Virus record (IMG/VR): IMGVR_UViG_3300006990_000027
Span: 1 to 64,000 of that record
Strand: one strand, 5' to 3'
Origin: a virus
DNA length: 64,000 nt
The position numbers and the translations under genes were made by a program. Below are positions 24,201 to 32,617 of this stretch, piece by piece (position 1 is the first letter of the stretch; every line of letters begins with the position of its first letter). The notes under the pieces are model-generated. The model was not told where the DNA came from, searched no databases, and saw only the letters and a list, made by a program, of their open reading frames with translations.

Positions 24201-24874
24201 CATCATTTGCAGGTAGTGCGGCTAAACTTACAACAGCAAGAGCAATATCAGTATCAGGCGCAGTAACAGGTACAGTTGACTTTGATGGTAGCGGTGCCGC
24301 AGATATTAGTACATCAGTTAATCACAATCACGATGCAGACTATGTAGATATTGATGGTGATACAATGACAGGCACATTGATTGGTCGTGCTATTAGACCA
24401 AGTGCAAATAATACATATGATCTTGGAACATCAGGTAACAAATATGCTAATGTATATGCAACTTTATTCCAAGGTACTGCAACAAGTGCTAGATTTGCTG
24501 ACTTGGCAGAGAATTATTTAGGTGATAATACTTATGAGCCAGGCACAGTTATTATGTTTGGCGGTGAAAATGAAGTTACCAAAGCAAACGAAATGATGAC
24601 TACTAAAGTTGCAGGAGTAGTTTCAACTAATCCAGCACACTTAATGAATGCAGACCTAGCAGGAGACTTTGTTGTTACTGTAGCATTAACAGGTCGTGTA
24701 CCATGTAAAGTAGTAGGTAATATTACAAAAGGTGATATGATTGTAACAAGTGATGTTCCAGGAGTTGGAGTTGCAACGGACAATCCAAAATTAGGGAGTG
24801 TTATCGGTAAAGCACTGCAAGATTATAATTCAACAGATATTGGAACCATCGAAGTTGTGGTTGGAAGACTGTAA
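18287..24874 (+). CDS. giant tail fibre/adhesin protein (2195 aa)
   Basis: The largest gene in the window. The N-terminal domain (NIGTTGNDATGDSIRVGFDK) is shared with the next fibre and is likely the baseplate or fibre attachment. Two tandem copies of a module of about 100 aa follow (near residues 321-420 and 441-540; both contain a YWDGATS-VAGQQ motif). Then long beta-helix-like Asn/Thr/Gly-rich regions. The C-terminus (FADLAENYLGDNTYEPGTVI, ending IEVVVGRL) is a conserved fibre end domain, possibly an intramolecular chaperone or protease type. No signal peptide. Likely a trimeric long fibre. Confidence 0.85.
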   Translation: MARKEVNIGTTGNDATGDSIRVGFDKVNNNFVEIYAALGLGGGLNFQNLDNTPSAITANKILATNTTGDAVVEKLLEGEGLTIDNATDPTKIIIRNTGTEVVRDTSPELGGNLDANNFLIENLGTPLKTGDAATKDYVDTNFLAGGGDTATGQILLRNGSDPRVPTLADEAVNKKYTDSKVALAGDTMTGPLLLSETPSFADPSLQAATKGYVDKNSFTSTNNIFVSKSGRTEAQMKAAGADENQIGRAQSYAFNSVREACFYAERIIKGDIVLKDQGLFTGDVYWKVPSKKPGPYTVNLAADGTEDLTNVLANKLLVDNRRFIQEETLAFIENEINDGDNTDDFADTFTFNRDKCFRDLGLIIDAVSFDLTYVGNSKTVDAALSYWDGATSRVAGQQSETVAAINFAKNLITTNVLTNTAYVAPSNTRNPYAHDLITQNLDFVAEETIAYINDQITNNVGIWTGFTYNESKCRRDTKLILEGVAFDLKFGGNTKSRDNAQNYWDGATSQVAGQQAQTVDALDFAKDLVRNFVLQNLSYTSSKQSTYTQYTSSNNGEGAASTKVNNLMNSITTVINSGLGSLPTFEGTFSNQSGFEQFIDAAIIAESGASTTIGTLMDIITNVITNGTGVAPTKTGGEGRETNIPLPEITIFVESGLYEEYFPIVLPENVSLKGDEFRRTIIQPLVGVRPPSRAIDLTYEKGDLLRYNGTALPKESRFRNHYDSQYSRADTFSGSVNQIGSNQITIKDVAYPPVNGLYFVSNSVTYYVKDWASDPDAVGDTSRWRGNIYSDINTTTATTLGATINNNTVIELKKLNQHMDLFLMNNATILRNLSLRRHQGFINVLDPEGQILTKSPYVQTVSSFSGQGGGGQYVDGNAGVQYGTVVDNPASGSTITLQGLTREIQLPTTFLYQDSRNFVTGVSDFEKFTHRVVGATAPVDDGLGAGTFKQTLTLASTTTIIARTTSNSTGNIPQTTEIRLETAGNKSMTCNDYTQINSDGFGLIATNAGLIEAVSVFTYYCDTSYWARNGGQIRSLNGSSCYGRIGLKAEGSDPNENLQSGVTFFRHVNAQATGSPDPDYTQIVKADTVGGTVNKSGNTEIKIKDFDYLPFEDSRIELTAYSTNSDTTEYVVNEITGARFEIASINVGSATKITTSSAHGFRHGSVVVIEGLDGNGFTTIDGAYYIDVTSGNGTTEFFMYTNSSLSTGFDATSVIDGTYSGSGADAIFGGKATLSLGSALNIGTGTQIPNDANITLTIGKKVLLTGITDAPRVLPSSALKFAGVGIDAQVFRILNVERFDVQEPTGTVSNVQEHLLDLRVPPNLSSGTTSIVTTRISTMRATGHDFLNIGWGNYIDSNYPNNVYGSPEGKPDFSADQANEAVEVGSGRTFYASTDQDGNFRVGQFFRVNQGDGSVELNANIGLTNVDSLKFTKGTSIDEFSTDRKMQGQSDDAVPTESTLVKYINSSIIGQHEDGSDFPEPSTTGSQAAGGTFGLLNRAGYNGTNLAWNRMNGELNLNANKITNIFQGTNNTDAINKLYADSVFKGDFTDSVRTDVTAFVMLNDSTVDSGSIDMNGNRIKSLRDPVDGSDAVTKQYVDTQNSIGGLEGTTITGNPANTDLLMFTGTNTVDGLGNPIVGMVNTALDTTTDAVSGSRTFGEPTGTGSDIRFIRAGNSIQVGLATGSIKDPDVSEIAGIQQSKLSMELATARASANAGGKAISGVTLSNPIRITTSSAHDLVNGDLIGINNIAGTIELNTNFYYISKVDNTNFTIYTDQALTGAVNGTVGFTPYISGGFVTNSRMIQQSSGLAAFDDSQFTIDTGWVTLKTSTGLTDGVPLSKIVHQAASSILGVPAGGGAASAVSPLTPAQVRTIANVEDGADVTDYANVKTAGALMKDGTVSMNDATTLRVVNLEPKVDNTTDLGSSTKFWNDIYGTTLHAEVIKKKDTATNFTIQNNAGATALTIAEVVANSSFAGSAAKLTTARAISVSGAVTGTVDFDGSGAADISTSVNHNHDADYVDIDGDTMTGTLIGRAIRPSANNTYDLGTSGNKYANVYATLFQGTATSARFADLAENYLGDNTYEPGTVIMFGGENEVTKANEMMTTKVAGVVSTNPAHLMNADLAGDFVVTVALTGRVPCKVVGNITKGDMIVTSDVPGVGVATDNPKLGSVIGKALQDYNSTDIGTIEVVVGRL

Positions 24875-24877
24875 ATA
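24870..24877 (+). promoter_or_regulatory. possible late promoter (TGTAAATA)
   Basis: Overlaps the stop of the giant fibre gene and lies 18 nt before the ATG at 24896, which has a weak GTAGGA site. Confidence 0.4.
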
Positions 24878-24895
24878 AAGGTGTAGGAAACTATT

Positions 24896-27886
24896 ATGGC
24901 AATACAAACAATTAATATAGGTACTAATCCAAATGATGGTACAGGTGACGATCTAAGAACAGCGTTTGATAAAGTTAACGATAACTTTACAGAATTACTT
25001 GCTGTTGGAGGAGAAACTAATACTGCTTCAAACCTAGGTATAGGTGAAGGTGTATTTAAAGTAAAAACTGCACAGAATTTAGAATTTAAATCATTAAGAA
25101 ACAGTGATGGTACTATTGCACTTACATCTGATGGTAACAGCGTATACATAAACACAACAAATTTAGCAGACAACGACTTTGGAGCAATTCAAGTAGATAA
25201 TGGCGATACACTAACTGCTAGTTCATCAGGACAACTAGTTGGAATAAAAGGTGGTAATGCAAATATTGTTGTTACTAAAAGCGGAAATGATATTGTAATT
25301 ACAGGAGCATTTGAAGTTGGGGATGATGCTACTCCACAACTTGGCGGCGACCTTAGTATCTTAGGTAATAGTATTATTGGTGGATCCGGTAGTACAATTA
25401 CATCTATTGGTTCAATTGATTCAGACTCAATGACTACTGATAACTTAACCGTAAACACTAATGCTGTAATTACAGGAACATCACAGTTTGGTGGATTAAT
25501 TACTGCTAACGGTGGACTTACATTAGGTTCAGGACAAACGATTTTAGGAAATATTAACGGCGGAATTCAAGGACAACTTACAGGAACACTTGATACAAAT
25601 GCACAAACAATAAGTGGCGATGGTAAAATTATTATTGATACTGCTGATATTAGTGTACAAGGACAGTTAGGTAGTGAGTTTGGTTTAGCATATAGAACTA
25701 AACCTAGTCCATTAACAGTACAAACAAGTGTTGATTTACCTGTAGATTTAATTACAGTAACAAGTTTCCGTGACATTGCATTAAATGCTCTTAACGTAGA
25801 AACAGTAGTTAACAAAGCATTGTCCGGTGGACAAACATATACAACTGGTGCTGGTTCAACAATATCATTTACAATTAATGACAGTGATAATAATGCATTA
25901 GGATTAGGTGCTGTTGGTGCAAGTATTGTAGATGCTACAGTTAATCAAGTTGCATTACTTCCGTTCGAAACAGGAAGACCACCAGCAAGTCAACCAGTTT
26001 ACTTTACATTTAATTCAAGCGGTGTTGCTACACTTAATGATATTGAAATTAGTGAAACAGGAATTAAAACAAATGTTTCAAATAAAAATTTAACATTAGA
26101 TGCTAACGGTACAGGTACTGTTGATTTCTATAACGCATACCAGTTTCCAAGAACAATTGGTAACGCAGGCGAAGTTTTAGTTGTACCAGTTTCAGGTACA
26201 GAATTAGCATGGGGTGCTGGCGGAGGTGGCGGAGGTGGTTCATCTACATTCGTTGGCTTAACAGACACACCGGCTTCATATGCAGGATCAGCCGCAGACG
26301 CAGGCAAATTTGTTAGAGTTGCATCAAGTGGAACAGCATTAGAATTTGTAACACTTGATGGTGATTTTACAGGTTCAGTATTTGGAGATGATAGTACATT
26401 ACTAGTTGATGGTAACAATAATAAAATTGTTGGTAATATTGATACAGCAAGTTTAACAGTAAGTTCAACTAACGTTGCAATTGGTAATAGTGCAGGACTA
26501 ACTGGACAAAATGGATTTGCAGTAGCAATTGGTACATCAGCGGGTCTTACAAATCAAGGATTAAAAGCAGTAGCAATTGGTGATTCGTCAGGAGCAACAA
26601 CACAAAGCGACTACGCAATAGCAGTTGGTAATAATGCAGGTAATACTACACAAGGTAACAGTGCAATAGCAATTGGTCGACTAGCAGGTTCAACTAGTCA
26701 AGGTGCCAATACAGTAGCAATTGGATATACTGCTGGTAAAACAAGTCAAGGCGATGAAGCAATAGCAATTGGTGATGATGCAGGTGAAGTAGGACAAGGT
26801 ACTGGTGCAGTAGCAATAGGTGACGAAGCAGGTCAAACAAACCAAGGGATACGCTCAATTGCAATTGGTATGCAGGCAGGTGAAACTACACAAGCAGACT
26901 ATGCAGTTGCAATTGGATACGAAGCAGGTATGAATAATCAAGCCGCAAACTCAATTGTAATTAATGCTTCAGGCACTACTTTAGACAACACCACAGCAAA
27001 TAGTTTAAGAATTAAACCAATTAGAAGTGCAGTTGGTACAACTATATTAATGTACGATGCTACATCAGGTGAGATTACACATACAGCAAGTCCTTCAATT
27101 ACAGGCGACATAACAGGTAGTGTGTTTGGTGATGATAGTACATTACTAGTAGATGGAGTTGCTAACAAAGTATCATTAACTAATAATACTACTGATAATT
27201 TGCCAGAAGGTTCAACTAACCTTTACTTTACAGATTCAAAAGTAGATGCAAGAGTAACACAAAGTTTTGTAAACGCATTAGGTATTACAGCAACAAGCAC
27301 AGTAGGAACAGTTGACGGCGACTTAACAGGTAGTGTATTTGCTGATGATTCTAGTTTAATTGTTGACGGTGTAAACAATGCTATTACTACAACAAAAGCA
27401 GATGTTGGTAGTTTAACTCTTGCAGGAACACAGATTTCAATACCTTCAGGTAACACTTTACAAATTACATCACAGGGTGCAGGACATATTCACTTAGATG
27501 GTGATGTAAGAATTGATGGAACACTATCACATATAAGCAATCAAGTTTTAAATATTGCAGGAACTGCTTCAGCACAAACAATTGATACAACTTCTACTAA
27601 CACATTTGTTTCAACAGGTGATTGGACAGCAGTAGGTGCTGATCAGGCTTATGGAGACTTAGGTGCAGGTTCAGTTGATGGACAAATGAAAACAATCAAA
27701 GTTGTAAGCAGAGGACAATTTAGTGTAAACGGTGGCGCTACATTTGTTGACAGATATCTAATTGTTAACTTAACAATTAACGGGTCAGTTGGTACTTTAA
27801 ACGTTTCACAAAACTCAGAATACGGCGCTGTAACACTAGTATGGTATAACTCAAGTTGGTGGATTGTAAGTCAGTTTGATAGTTAA
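24896..27886 (+). CDS. tail fibre/adhesin with YadA-like head repeats (996 aa)
   Basis: N-terminal domain NIGTNPNDGTGDDLRTAFDK is homologous to that of the previous fibre. A poly-Gly hinge lies near residue 443. Residues 527-686 are ten 16-aa repeats of the form (V/I)A(I/V)G-x-x-(A/S)G-x-x-x-Q, as in left-handed beta-roll heads of trimeric autotransporter adhesins. A DDSTLLVDG element occurs three times. The C-terminus has GDVRIDGTLSHIS and ends near WIVSQFDS. Likely a trimeric receptor-binding fibre. Confidence 0.85.
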   Translation: MAIQTINIGTNPNDGTGDDLRTAFDKVNDNFTELLAVGGETNTASNLGIGEGVFKVKTAQNLEFKSLRNSDGTIALTSDGNSVYINTTNLADNDFGAIQVDNGDTLTASSSGQLVGIKGGNANIVVTKSGNDIVITGAFEVGDDATPQLGGDLSILGNSIIGGSGSTITSIGSIDSDSMTTDNLTVNTNAVITGTSQFGGLITANGGLTLGSGQTILGNINGGIQGQLTGTLDTNAQTISGDGKIIIDTADISVQGQLGSEFGLAYRTKPSPLTVQTSVDLPVDLITVTSFRDIALNALNVETVVNKALSGGQTYTTGAGSTISFTINDSDNNALGLGAVGASIVDATVNQVALLPFETGRPPASQPVYFTFNSSGVATLNDIEISETGIKTNVSNKNLTLDANGTGTVDFYNAYQFPRTIGNAGEVLVVPVSGTELAWGAGGGGGGGSSTFVGLTDTPASYAGSAADAGKFVRVASSGTALEFVTLDGDFTGSVFGDDSTLLVDGNNNKIVGNIDTASLTVSSTNVAIGNSAGLTGQNGFAVAIGTSAGLTNQGLKAVAIGDSSGATTQSDYAIAVGNNAGNTTQGNSAIAIGRLAGSTSQGANTVAIGYTAGKTSQGDEAIAIGDDAGEVGQGTGAVAIGDEAGQTNQGIRSIAIGMQAGETTQADYAVAIGYEAGMNNQAANSIVINASGTTLDNTTANSLRIKPIRSAVGTTILMYDATSGEITHTASPSITGDITGSVFGDDSTLLVDGVANKVSLTNNTTDNLPEGSTNLYFTDSKVDARVTQSFVNALGITATSTVGTVDGDLTGSVFADDSSLIVDGVNNAITTTKADVGSLTLAGTQISIPSGNTLQITSQGAGHIHLDGDVRIDGTLSHISNQVLNIAGTASAQTIDTTSTNTFVSTGDWTAVGADQAYGDLGAGSVDGQMKTIKVVSRGQFSVNGGATFVDRYLIVNLTINGSVGTLNVSQNSEYGAVTLVWYNSSWWIVSQFDS
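26474..26953 (+). repeat. ten 48-nt coding repeats (16-aa beta-roll units)
   Basis: Ten consecutive in-frame 48-nt units without gaps. Consensus core AIG-x-x-AG with Gln at position 12. DNA identity between units is only moderate, so protein structure rather than recent slippage preserves the period. Confidence 0.9.
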
Positions 27887-27894
27887 GGTAAATA
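27887..27894 (+). promoter_or_regulatory. late promoter (GGTAAATA)
   Basis: Lies 18 nt before the ATG at 27913, with AGAGG between. Confidence 0.5.
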
Positions 27895-27912
27895 CTGGTA
27901 AGAGGATATAAA

Positions 27913-30165
27913 ATGGCTAAACCAGTATGGACAACTTCAGCAGGTAGTTTAGGAACGATTCAAGAAAGAACAACACAATCTTTCACCTTAGACGCTACTA
28001 ATGCTACTACATTTTCTTTACAAAGCGGAACATTCCCTGGTGGATTGCGTCTTGAAAGTAATAGAATTATAGGTACACCTTTTGAGGTATCAGATACACA
28101 AACAAGTAAATTTGTAATACGTGCATCGAACACTGAAGGAAGTATAGATAGAACTTTTACAATAACAGTTGAAGGAGAAGATGCTCCGTTTTGGTTAACT
28201 CCAGAAGGAACATTGCCAATTGGTCCACAAGGCGAACAATTTATTTTAAATAGAAGTGTCGTAGATTTTCAGTTAAGTGCAGGTGACTCTGACTTAACAG
28301 CAGGAGAAACTTTAGAATATTACTTAGATGATTTATTTGGAGAACTTCCTCCAGGTTTAACATTATCTAAAGATGGTAAATTAAGTGGAATAATTGAAGC
28401 AGAACTTACTGTTGATTACAAAGCATCAAGTACTAATTACGATAGACAACAATACGATCAGTTTCCTTTTGATTATGGAGGAGGCGATGACGGTAGTGGT
28501 GCTCCAAAATACCTAAATAGATTTTATGAATTTTTTGTTACTGTTAGTGATGGCGTTACAAGAGCAAGAAGAAGATTTAGAATTTTTGTAGTTAACGAAC
28601 AAAACTTTAGATCTGATACACTAGCAATTCAAGCAGACACAGAAACATTTATTTCAAGTGCTACATATTTGAGAACTCCTATATGGTTAACAACAGGTAA
28701 CCTAGGAATAAAAAGAGCAAATAACTTTATTACTATACCACTTGAAGTATATGATCCTAATCAATTTAGTGGTGCTGTTACATACGAATTAATTAATAAC
28801 GAAGATTCAAGTGCTAGTATTTTACCCCCGGGTATGACACTAGATGCAACTAATGGTGTGTTGTTTGGTAAGGTTCCATATCAACCTGCAGTAACAGAAA
28901 CATACACATTTACAATACAAATTAAAAGACAAGACATTTACTCTACTGAATCAGTAATTCATTCACGTCAGTTTATATTGAAGATTCAAGGTGAAGTTGA
29001 TAGCACAATTACATTTACAACACCAGAGTTAATTGGTACATTAAGTCCAAATCAAACAAGTACATTAAGAATAGATGCAACTACAATTTTATCTAATGCA
29101 GATGTAAGATATAGATTTCTAAGCGGAGTACTACCACCAGGAATTATTTTAAGTGGTGGCGGAGAACTAATTGGAAAAATTAGTCAGTTTGAATCTACGG
29201 CAGGTGCTGGTGATGGATTAACTACTGTTGATTTAACAAACTTTGGTTTAAACAGTTTTACATTAGACGGTGGAACTACTTCAATTGATAGAGAGTTTAG
29301 ATTTACTGTACAGGCTAGAGATTATTATCAGCAAAGTGCTGTAGAAAAACAATTTAGAATTGCTGTAACAGCAGATACACTTACACAGTACAGTAATATA
29401 TTTTTACAACCATTATTACCAAAACCTAAACGTCAGTATTATTATGACTTCATAACTAACAATACTATCTTTCCAGATAATATTTTATATAGACCTAATG
29501 ATCCTGCTTTTGGTACACAAAATCAAATTAAGATGTTATTACAGTATGGTATTGAAACTTTAAAAGTTGAAGAATATGTTCCAGCACTAGTAAGAAACTT
29601 CCACAGAAAAACTTTTAAGTTTGGTGATGTTAAAATTGCAACAGCAAGAGATGACAATAATAATGTAATATATGAAATTCTTTATGTAGATATATTTGAC
29701 GATGCTGAAAAGATAAACGGCAGTGTAGCAAGTAAAATAGACATCACTAAAAATAGTAAAGACTTAACAGTAGATACTAATCAGTATAAAGCAAGTACAA
29801 ACATTATTACAATAGATCAACTAGTAAAACGGTTCTTATATCCAAATAGTGTTAGCAATATGCAAAAGCGCCTAAAGGAACTTTATCCTGATGGTGATAG
29901 TACTATTATAAATATCAACGAGAAATTCATTCCATTATGGATGAATAGTACGCAAACAACAACAGGAACTGCCCTAGGATACACTAAGGCTGTACCAATT
30001 GCCTACGCTAAACCCGGATACGGTGCAACTGTACTTGAAAATATACAAGATAGTGGCTTTGATTTTAAGACTATTAACTTTGAAGTTGATAGACTCACAA
30101 TTGATAGTGTAGAAGGTGAAGCAGGCGATAAATACATTGTATTCCCAAAAAGGAAGGTAATTTAA
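27913..30165 (+). CDS. Ig-like (putative Ig, He_PIG-type) structural protein (750 aa)
   Basis: At least four Ig-like modules are marked by the turn signature FPGGLRL..IIGTP, LPPGLTL..GKLSG, LPPGMTL..GVLFGK and LPPGIIL..GELIGK, typical of putative-Ig domains in adhesins. The last 250 residues are a different, more polar domain (QYYYDFITNNTIF onward). Together with both flanking fibres it probably builds the host-recognition apparatus. AGAGG precedes the ATG. Confidence 0.75.
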   Translation: MAKPVWTTSAGSLGTIQERTTQSFTLDATNATTFSLQSGTFPGGLRLESNRIIGTPFEVSDTQTSKFVIRASNTEGSIDRTFTITVEGEDAPFWLTPEGTLPIGPQGEQFILNRSVVDFQLSAGDSDLTAGETLEYYLDDLFGELPPGLTLSKDGKLSGIIEAELTVDYKASSTNYDRQQYDQFPFDYGGGDDGSGAPKYLNRFYEFFVTVSDGVTRARRRFRIFVVNEQNFRSDTLAIQADTETFISSATYLRTPIWLTTGNLGIKRANNFITIPLEVYDPNQFSGAVTYELINNEDSSASILPPGMTLDATNGVLFGKVPYQPAVTETYTFTIQIKRQDIYSTESVIHSRQFILKIQGEVDSTITFTTPELIGTLSPNQTSTLRIDATTILSNADVRYRFLSGVLPPGIILSGGGELIGKISQFESTAGAGDGLTTVDLTNFGLNSFTLDGGTTSIDREFRFTVQARDYYQQSAVEKQFRIAVTADTLTQYSNIFLQPLLPKPKRQYYYDFITNNTIFPDNILYRPNDPAFGTQNQIKMLLQYGIETLKVEEYVPALVRNFHRKTFKFGDVKIATARDDNNNVIYEILYVDIFDDAEKINGSVASKIDITKNSKDLTVDTNQYKASTNIITIDQLVKRFLYPNSVSNMQKRLKELYPDGDSTIININEKFIPLWMNSTQTTTGTALGYTKAVPIAYAKPGYGATVLENIQDSGFDFKTINFEVDRLTIDSVEGEAGDKYIVFPKRKVI

Positions 30166-30166
30166 T

Positions 30167-30757
30167 ATGGCAACAAGTAACGATATAAACACAGGTGGTA
30201 TTGACGCTCTTTATCCTGTAGCAGGACAAGATAATGATTCGCAAGGGTTTAGAGATAATTTTAGCAATATCAAAACTGCAATAGACAGTGCGAAAAGTGC
30301 AATTAGTACTATCGAAGGTACTGCACCAAGTAAACAAGCAGATAACGATTTTAACGATAACACTATTTCAAAAGTAATTTTACAAGATAGTGGATTAGCG
30401 GCACCAAGTGCTGAAACACTTGCAGGTGAAACTAATGTAGATTTTACAGCAGGACATTATCGTAGATTAATTTGTACTACTGAAAAGCCAAGTACAAACA
30501 CTGTAGTTGTACAAAATTGGGGACCTGCTAATGCACTAAGCCATATGACATTAGAAGTAAGATCCAACAACACAAGTCAAAAGTTTTTAAACTTTAGTAC
30601 ACCTTCAGGAAACATTTTAACCGACTCAACTAACTTAAACTTGTCAAGCGACTTTGATATGACAGATGGAAATAATACTACAAAACATATTTTTGAATTG
30701 TGGTCACCAGATCAAGGTGCTAATATCTTTATCTACTACAAAGGCAAGTTTGAATAA
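30167..30757 (+). CDS. short fibre-like protein with related N-terminal domain
   Basis: 196 aa. The N-terminus (DINTGGIDALYPVAGQDND, then GFRDNFSNIKTAI) resembles the attachment domain of the two long fibres. The C-terminus (about 90-196) is a small beta-sandwich-like domain ending FIYYKGKFE. It could cap the fibre or connect it to the baseplate. It follows the Ig-like protein by one base. Confidence 0.65.
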   Translation: MATSNDINTGGIDALYPVAGQDNDSQGFRDNFSNIKTAIDSAKSAISTIEGTAPSKQADNDFNDNTISKVILQDSGLAAPSAETLAGETNVDFTAGHYRRLICTTEKPSTNTVVVQNWGPANALSHMTLEVRSNNTSQKFLNFSTPSGNILTDSTNLNLSSDFDMTDGNNTTKHIFELWSPDQGANIFIYYKGKFE

Positions 30758-30759
30758 TA

Positions 30760-31011
30760 ATGTTTAATCCGTTAGCAAAAGATCCCAACTCTTTATCGGA
30801 TGATGAACTACAAGAAACCATTTCAGGTTTACAAAAAAAATATTTAATTGCATCTAGAATACCGAACCAGTCTGTGTTATTTCAGTTACAAAATTCACTA
30901 ACTATGTATAGTGAAGAACAACGTAAAAGAAGCAACGACAAGTTGCGTGAACAACAAACACAAAGCAAAGACGACGGTAAGGATCTAGGTGAATTAATTA
31001 ATGTACAGTAA
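30760..31011 (+). CDS. 83-aa coiled-coil protein, unknown
   Basis: Mostly helical and polar with a coil around LQNSLTMYSEEQRKRSNDKL. Starts 2 nt after the fibre gene and overlaps the next gene by 11 nt. Possibly a fibre-assembly or scaffolding factor, by position only. Confidence 0.6.
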   Translation: MFNPLAKDPNSLSDDELQETISGLQKKYLIASRIPNQSVLFQLQNSLTMYSEEQRKRSNDKLREQQTQSKDDGKDLGELINVQ

Positions 31012-31627
31012 AGACCAAGACGAAACACTAAACTTTTTTAGTTGGAAAGGACATTTTGATGCTACGGTTGTAGTTGACGATGTTGTATATCCTAATAGAT
31101 ATAACTTAGAAATAAGTTTTATACCTAAATCTAAAGAAATATCACAGCAAAATATTGGATTTGATAAAATCAAATATCTTATTGAACGTCTTTGTGAAAA
31201 CTCAGTAGTATTTTCTCCAACAAATAAAACAGAATCAATATGGTTTAAAATGCCAGTTAATAAAATATTATTACCTGGAGCACCATATGATCAACTACTT
31301 GCTGTAACATTATACCAAAAAATTGAATCAATTGCAGGAAAATATTTCTATTTTGGCAACATAACGGTTGACAGCAAACTAGGAGATAGTGTAAAATATA
31401 CTATAGACAGCAACAGTTATGAAAACAAACATTTACAAGTTACAGATTGGATTGATGATAAAATTGTTCCGTGGTGGTTTAGAGATGACACTGCAACATT
31501 TGATCAACGCATTGATGCAAAAACAATTTGGACAGGTGCCGCAAGTTGGAAAGATTTAGGATATGAACTCGCAGAAAAGAAAAACAGTTTCAAACCAACA
31601 GTCATCGACGGTGGCCGAGACAACTAG
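31001..31627 (+). CDS. conserved phage protein, unknown (alpha/beta)
   Basis: 208 aa. Starts with a Trp/Phe-rich FFSWKGHFDATVVVDD, continues with IGFDKIKYLIERLCENSVV (a helix then strand, vaguely like T-fold pterin proteins) and ends with a Trp-rich IVPWWFRDD region. No catalytic residues recognised. It seems to be a family of marine T4-like phages. Overlaps both neighbours. Confidence 0.65.
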   Translation: MYSKDQDETLNFFSWKGHFDATVVVDDVVYPNRYNLEISFIPKSKEISQQNIGFDKIKYLIERLCENSVVFSPTNKTESIWFKMPVNKILLPGAPYDQLLAVTLYQKIESIAGKYFYFGNITVDSKLGDSVKYTIDSNSYENKHLQVTDWIDDKIVPWWFRDDTATFDQRIDAKTIWTGAASWKDLGYELAEKKNSFKPTVIDGGRDN

Positions 31628-32132
31628 TATTGGTCAATCATCTGTTAGCGAAAGTAACATTGTTGAACTAATTTATCAAAACAAATTTGATAACATTAAA
31701 CATTGTATTATTCCAGAAGAACTAGCAAACAAGTACAACGCAATTATAGATAGTAATAGAGATGATATTACAAGATTATCGTCAGTAGTTGATACGACTG
31801 TAGATCAAGATGGATATGATCAAGATAATAGATTAAATTGGTTCATGCCAGAAGAGTATAAACAGTTTGATATAGAAGATTATGTATTAGGACGTTGTGA
31901 AACACCTGAAGAAAAACAACGTGTAGAGTATGAGTTAGACTTATACAAGTCACATGCTATGATAGACGTTTTACAATTCCTTAAATACATGGTGGATACA
32001 CTACGTGAAAACAATATCGTATGGGGTGTTGGACGTGGGTCTAGTGTAGCCAGTTATGTCTTGTATTTGTTAGAAGTACACAAAGTAAACTCTATAAAAT
32101 ACAATTTAGATCCCACAGAATTTTTAAGATAA
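31563..32132 (+). CDS. truncated DnaE (Pol III alpha)-like protein
   Basis: 189 aa. The C-terminal 60 residues match the start of the DnaE polymerase palm: IVWGVGRGSSVASYVLYLL (bacterial GPGRGSAxGS-VAYLL) and KYNLDPTEFLR (RYDLLFERFL). The frame ends just before the position where DnaE carries its PDxDxDF catalytic aspartates, so it cannot be a polymerase alone. The N-terminus is not recognised. It could be a binding module, a relic, or a regulator of host Pol III. Overlaps the gene before by 65 nt; the start is uncertain. Confidence 0.6.
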   Translation: MNSQKRKTVSNQQSSTVAETTSIGQSSVSESNIVELIYQNKFDNIKHCIIPEELANKYNAIIDSNRDDITRLSSVVDTTVDQDGYDQDNRLNWFMPEEYKQFDIEDYVLGRCETPEEKQRVEYELDLYKSHAMIDVLQFLKYMVDTLRENNIVWGVGRGSSVASYVLYLLEVHKVNSIKYNLDPTEFLR

Positions 32133-32155
32133 CTACCTATACAAAGGAGAATAAT

Positions 32156-32617
32156 ATGGGAAGAACATATAGAACAATGAACGGACGTTCAGTCGACATG
32201 GACAAATTACGTTCTCAAAACGAACTTACTCCAGCAGTAGGTAATATGAAAGTAAATGCTAGAGGCGACGAACTTGGCGCTGGTGGCAAAATTGTACGTA
32301 CACGTGAACAAATTGTAAGTTCATATTACGAATCAAATCCAAAAGCAACACCTGATGCAGATGTTCCAACAACTGAACCTGTACAGCAACAATCAGTACC
32401 AAACAATCCACCTTCACAAACAATGACTATTGAAGATACTCAACCAAGTTCTATTGTTAATGAAGTTGAACCTGCTGTAGAAGAAGTTCCTGTAAAACAA
32501 GAAGCAACAGAACAAGTAGAACAAGTAGAAGAAAAAGTATTAGACAAAGGTGTCGAAGCAGTCAAAAGAGCAAGATCAAGACGCAGAGGCATATCAGACG
32601 CTACAGGAGAAAAGTAA
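32156..32617 (+). CDS. conserved phage protein with acidic/disordered middle
   Basis: 153 aa. Conserved N-terminus (GRTYRTMNGRSVDMDKLR; NELTPAVGNMKVNARGDELG) as in other marine T4-like phages, then a Pro/Glu/Gln-rich disordered region and a basic end (KRARSRRRG). Strong AAGGAG. Probably structural; exact role unknown. Confidence 0.65.
   Translation: MGRTYRTMNGRSVDMDKLRSQNELTPAVGNMKVNARGDELGAGGKIVRTREQIVSSYYESNPKATPDADVPTTEPVQQQSVPNNPPSQTMTIEDTQPSSIVNEVEPAVEEVPVKQEATEQVEQVEEKVLDKGVEAVKRARSRRRGISDATGEK

Noticed and set aside
26474-26953. Evenly spaced repeats that might look like a CRISPR array
   Set aside because: The 48-nt units are in frame, coding and without spacers.
31001-31627. Second QueD/T-fold enzyme
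   Set aside because: Only a vague helix-strand resemblance; no zinc or catalytic Cys/His motif.
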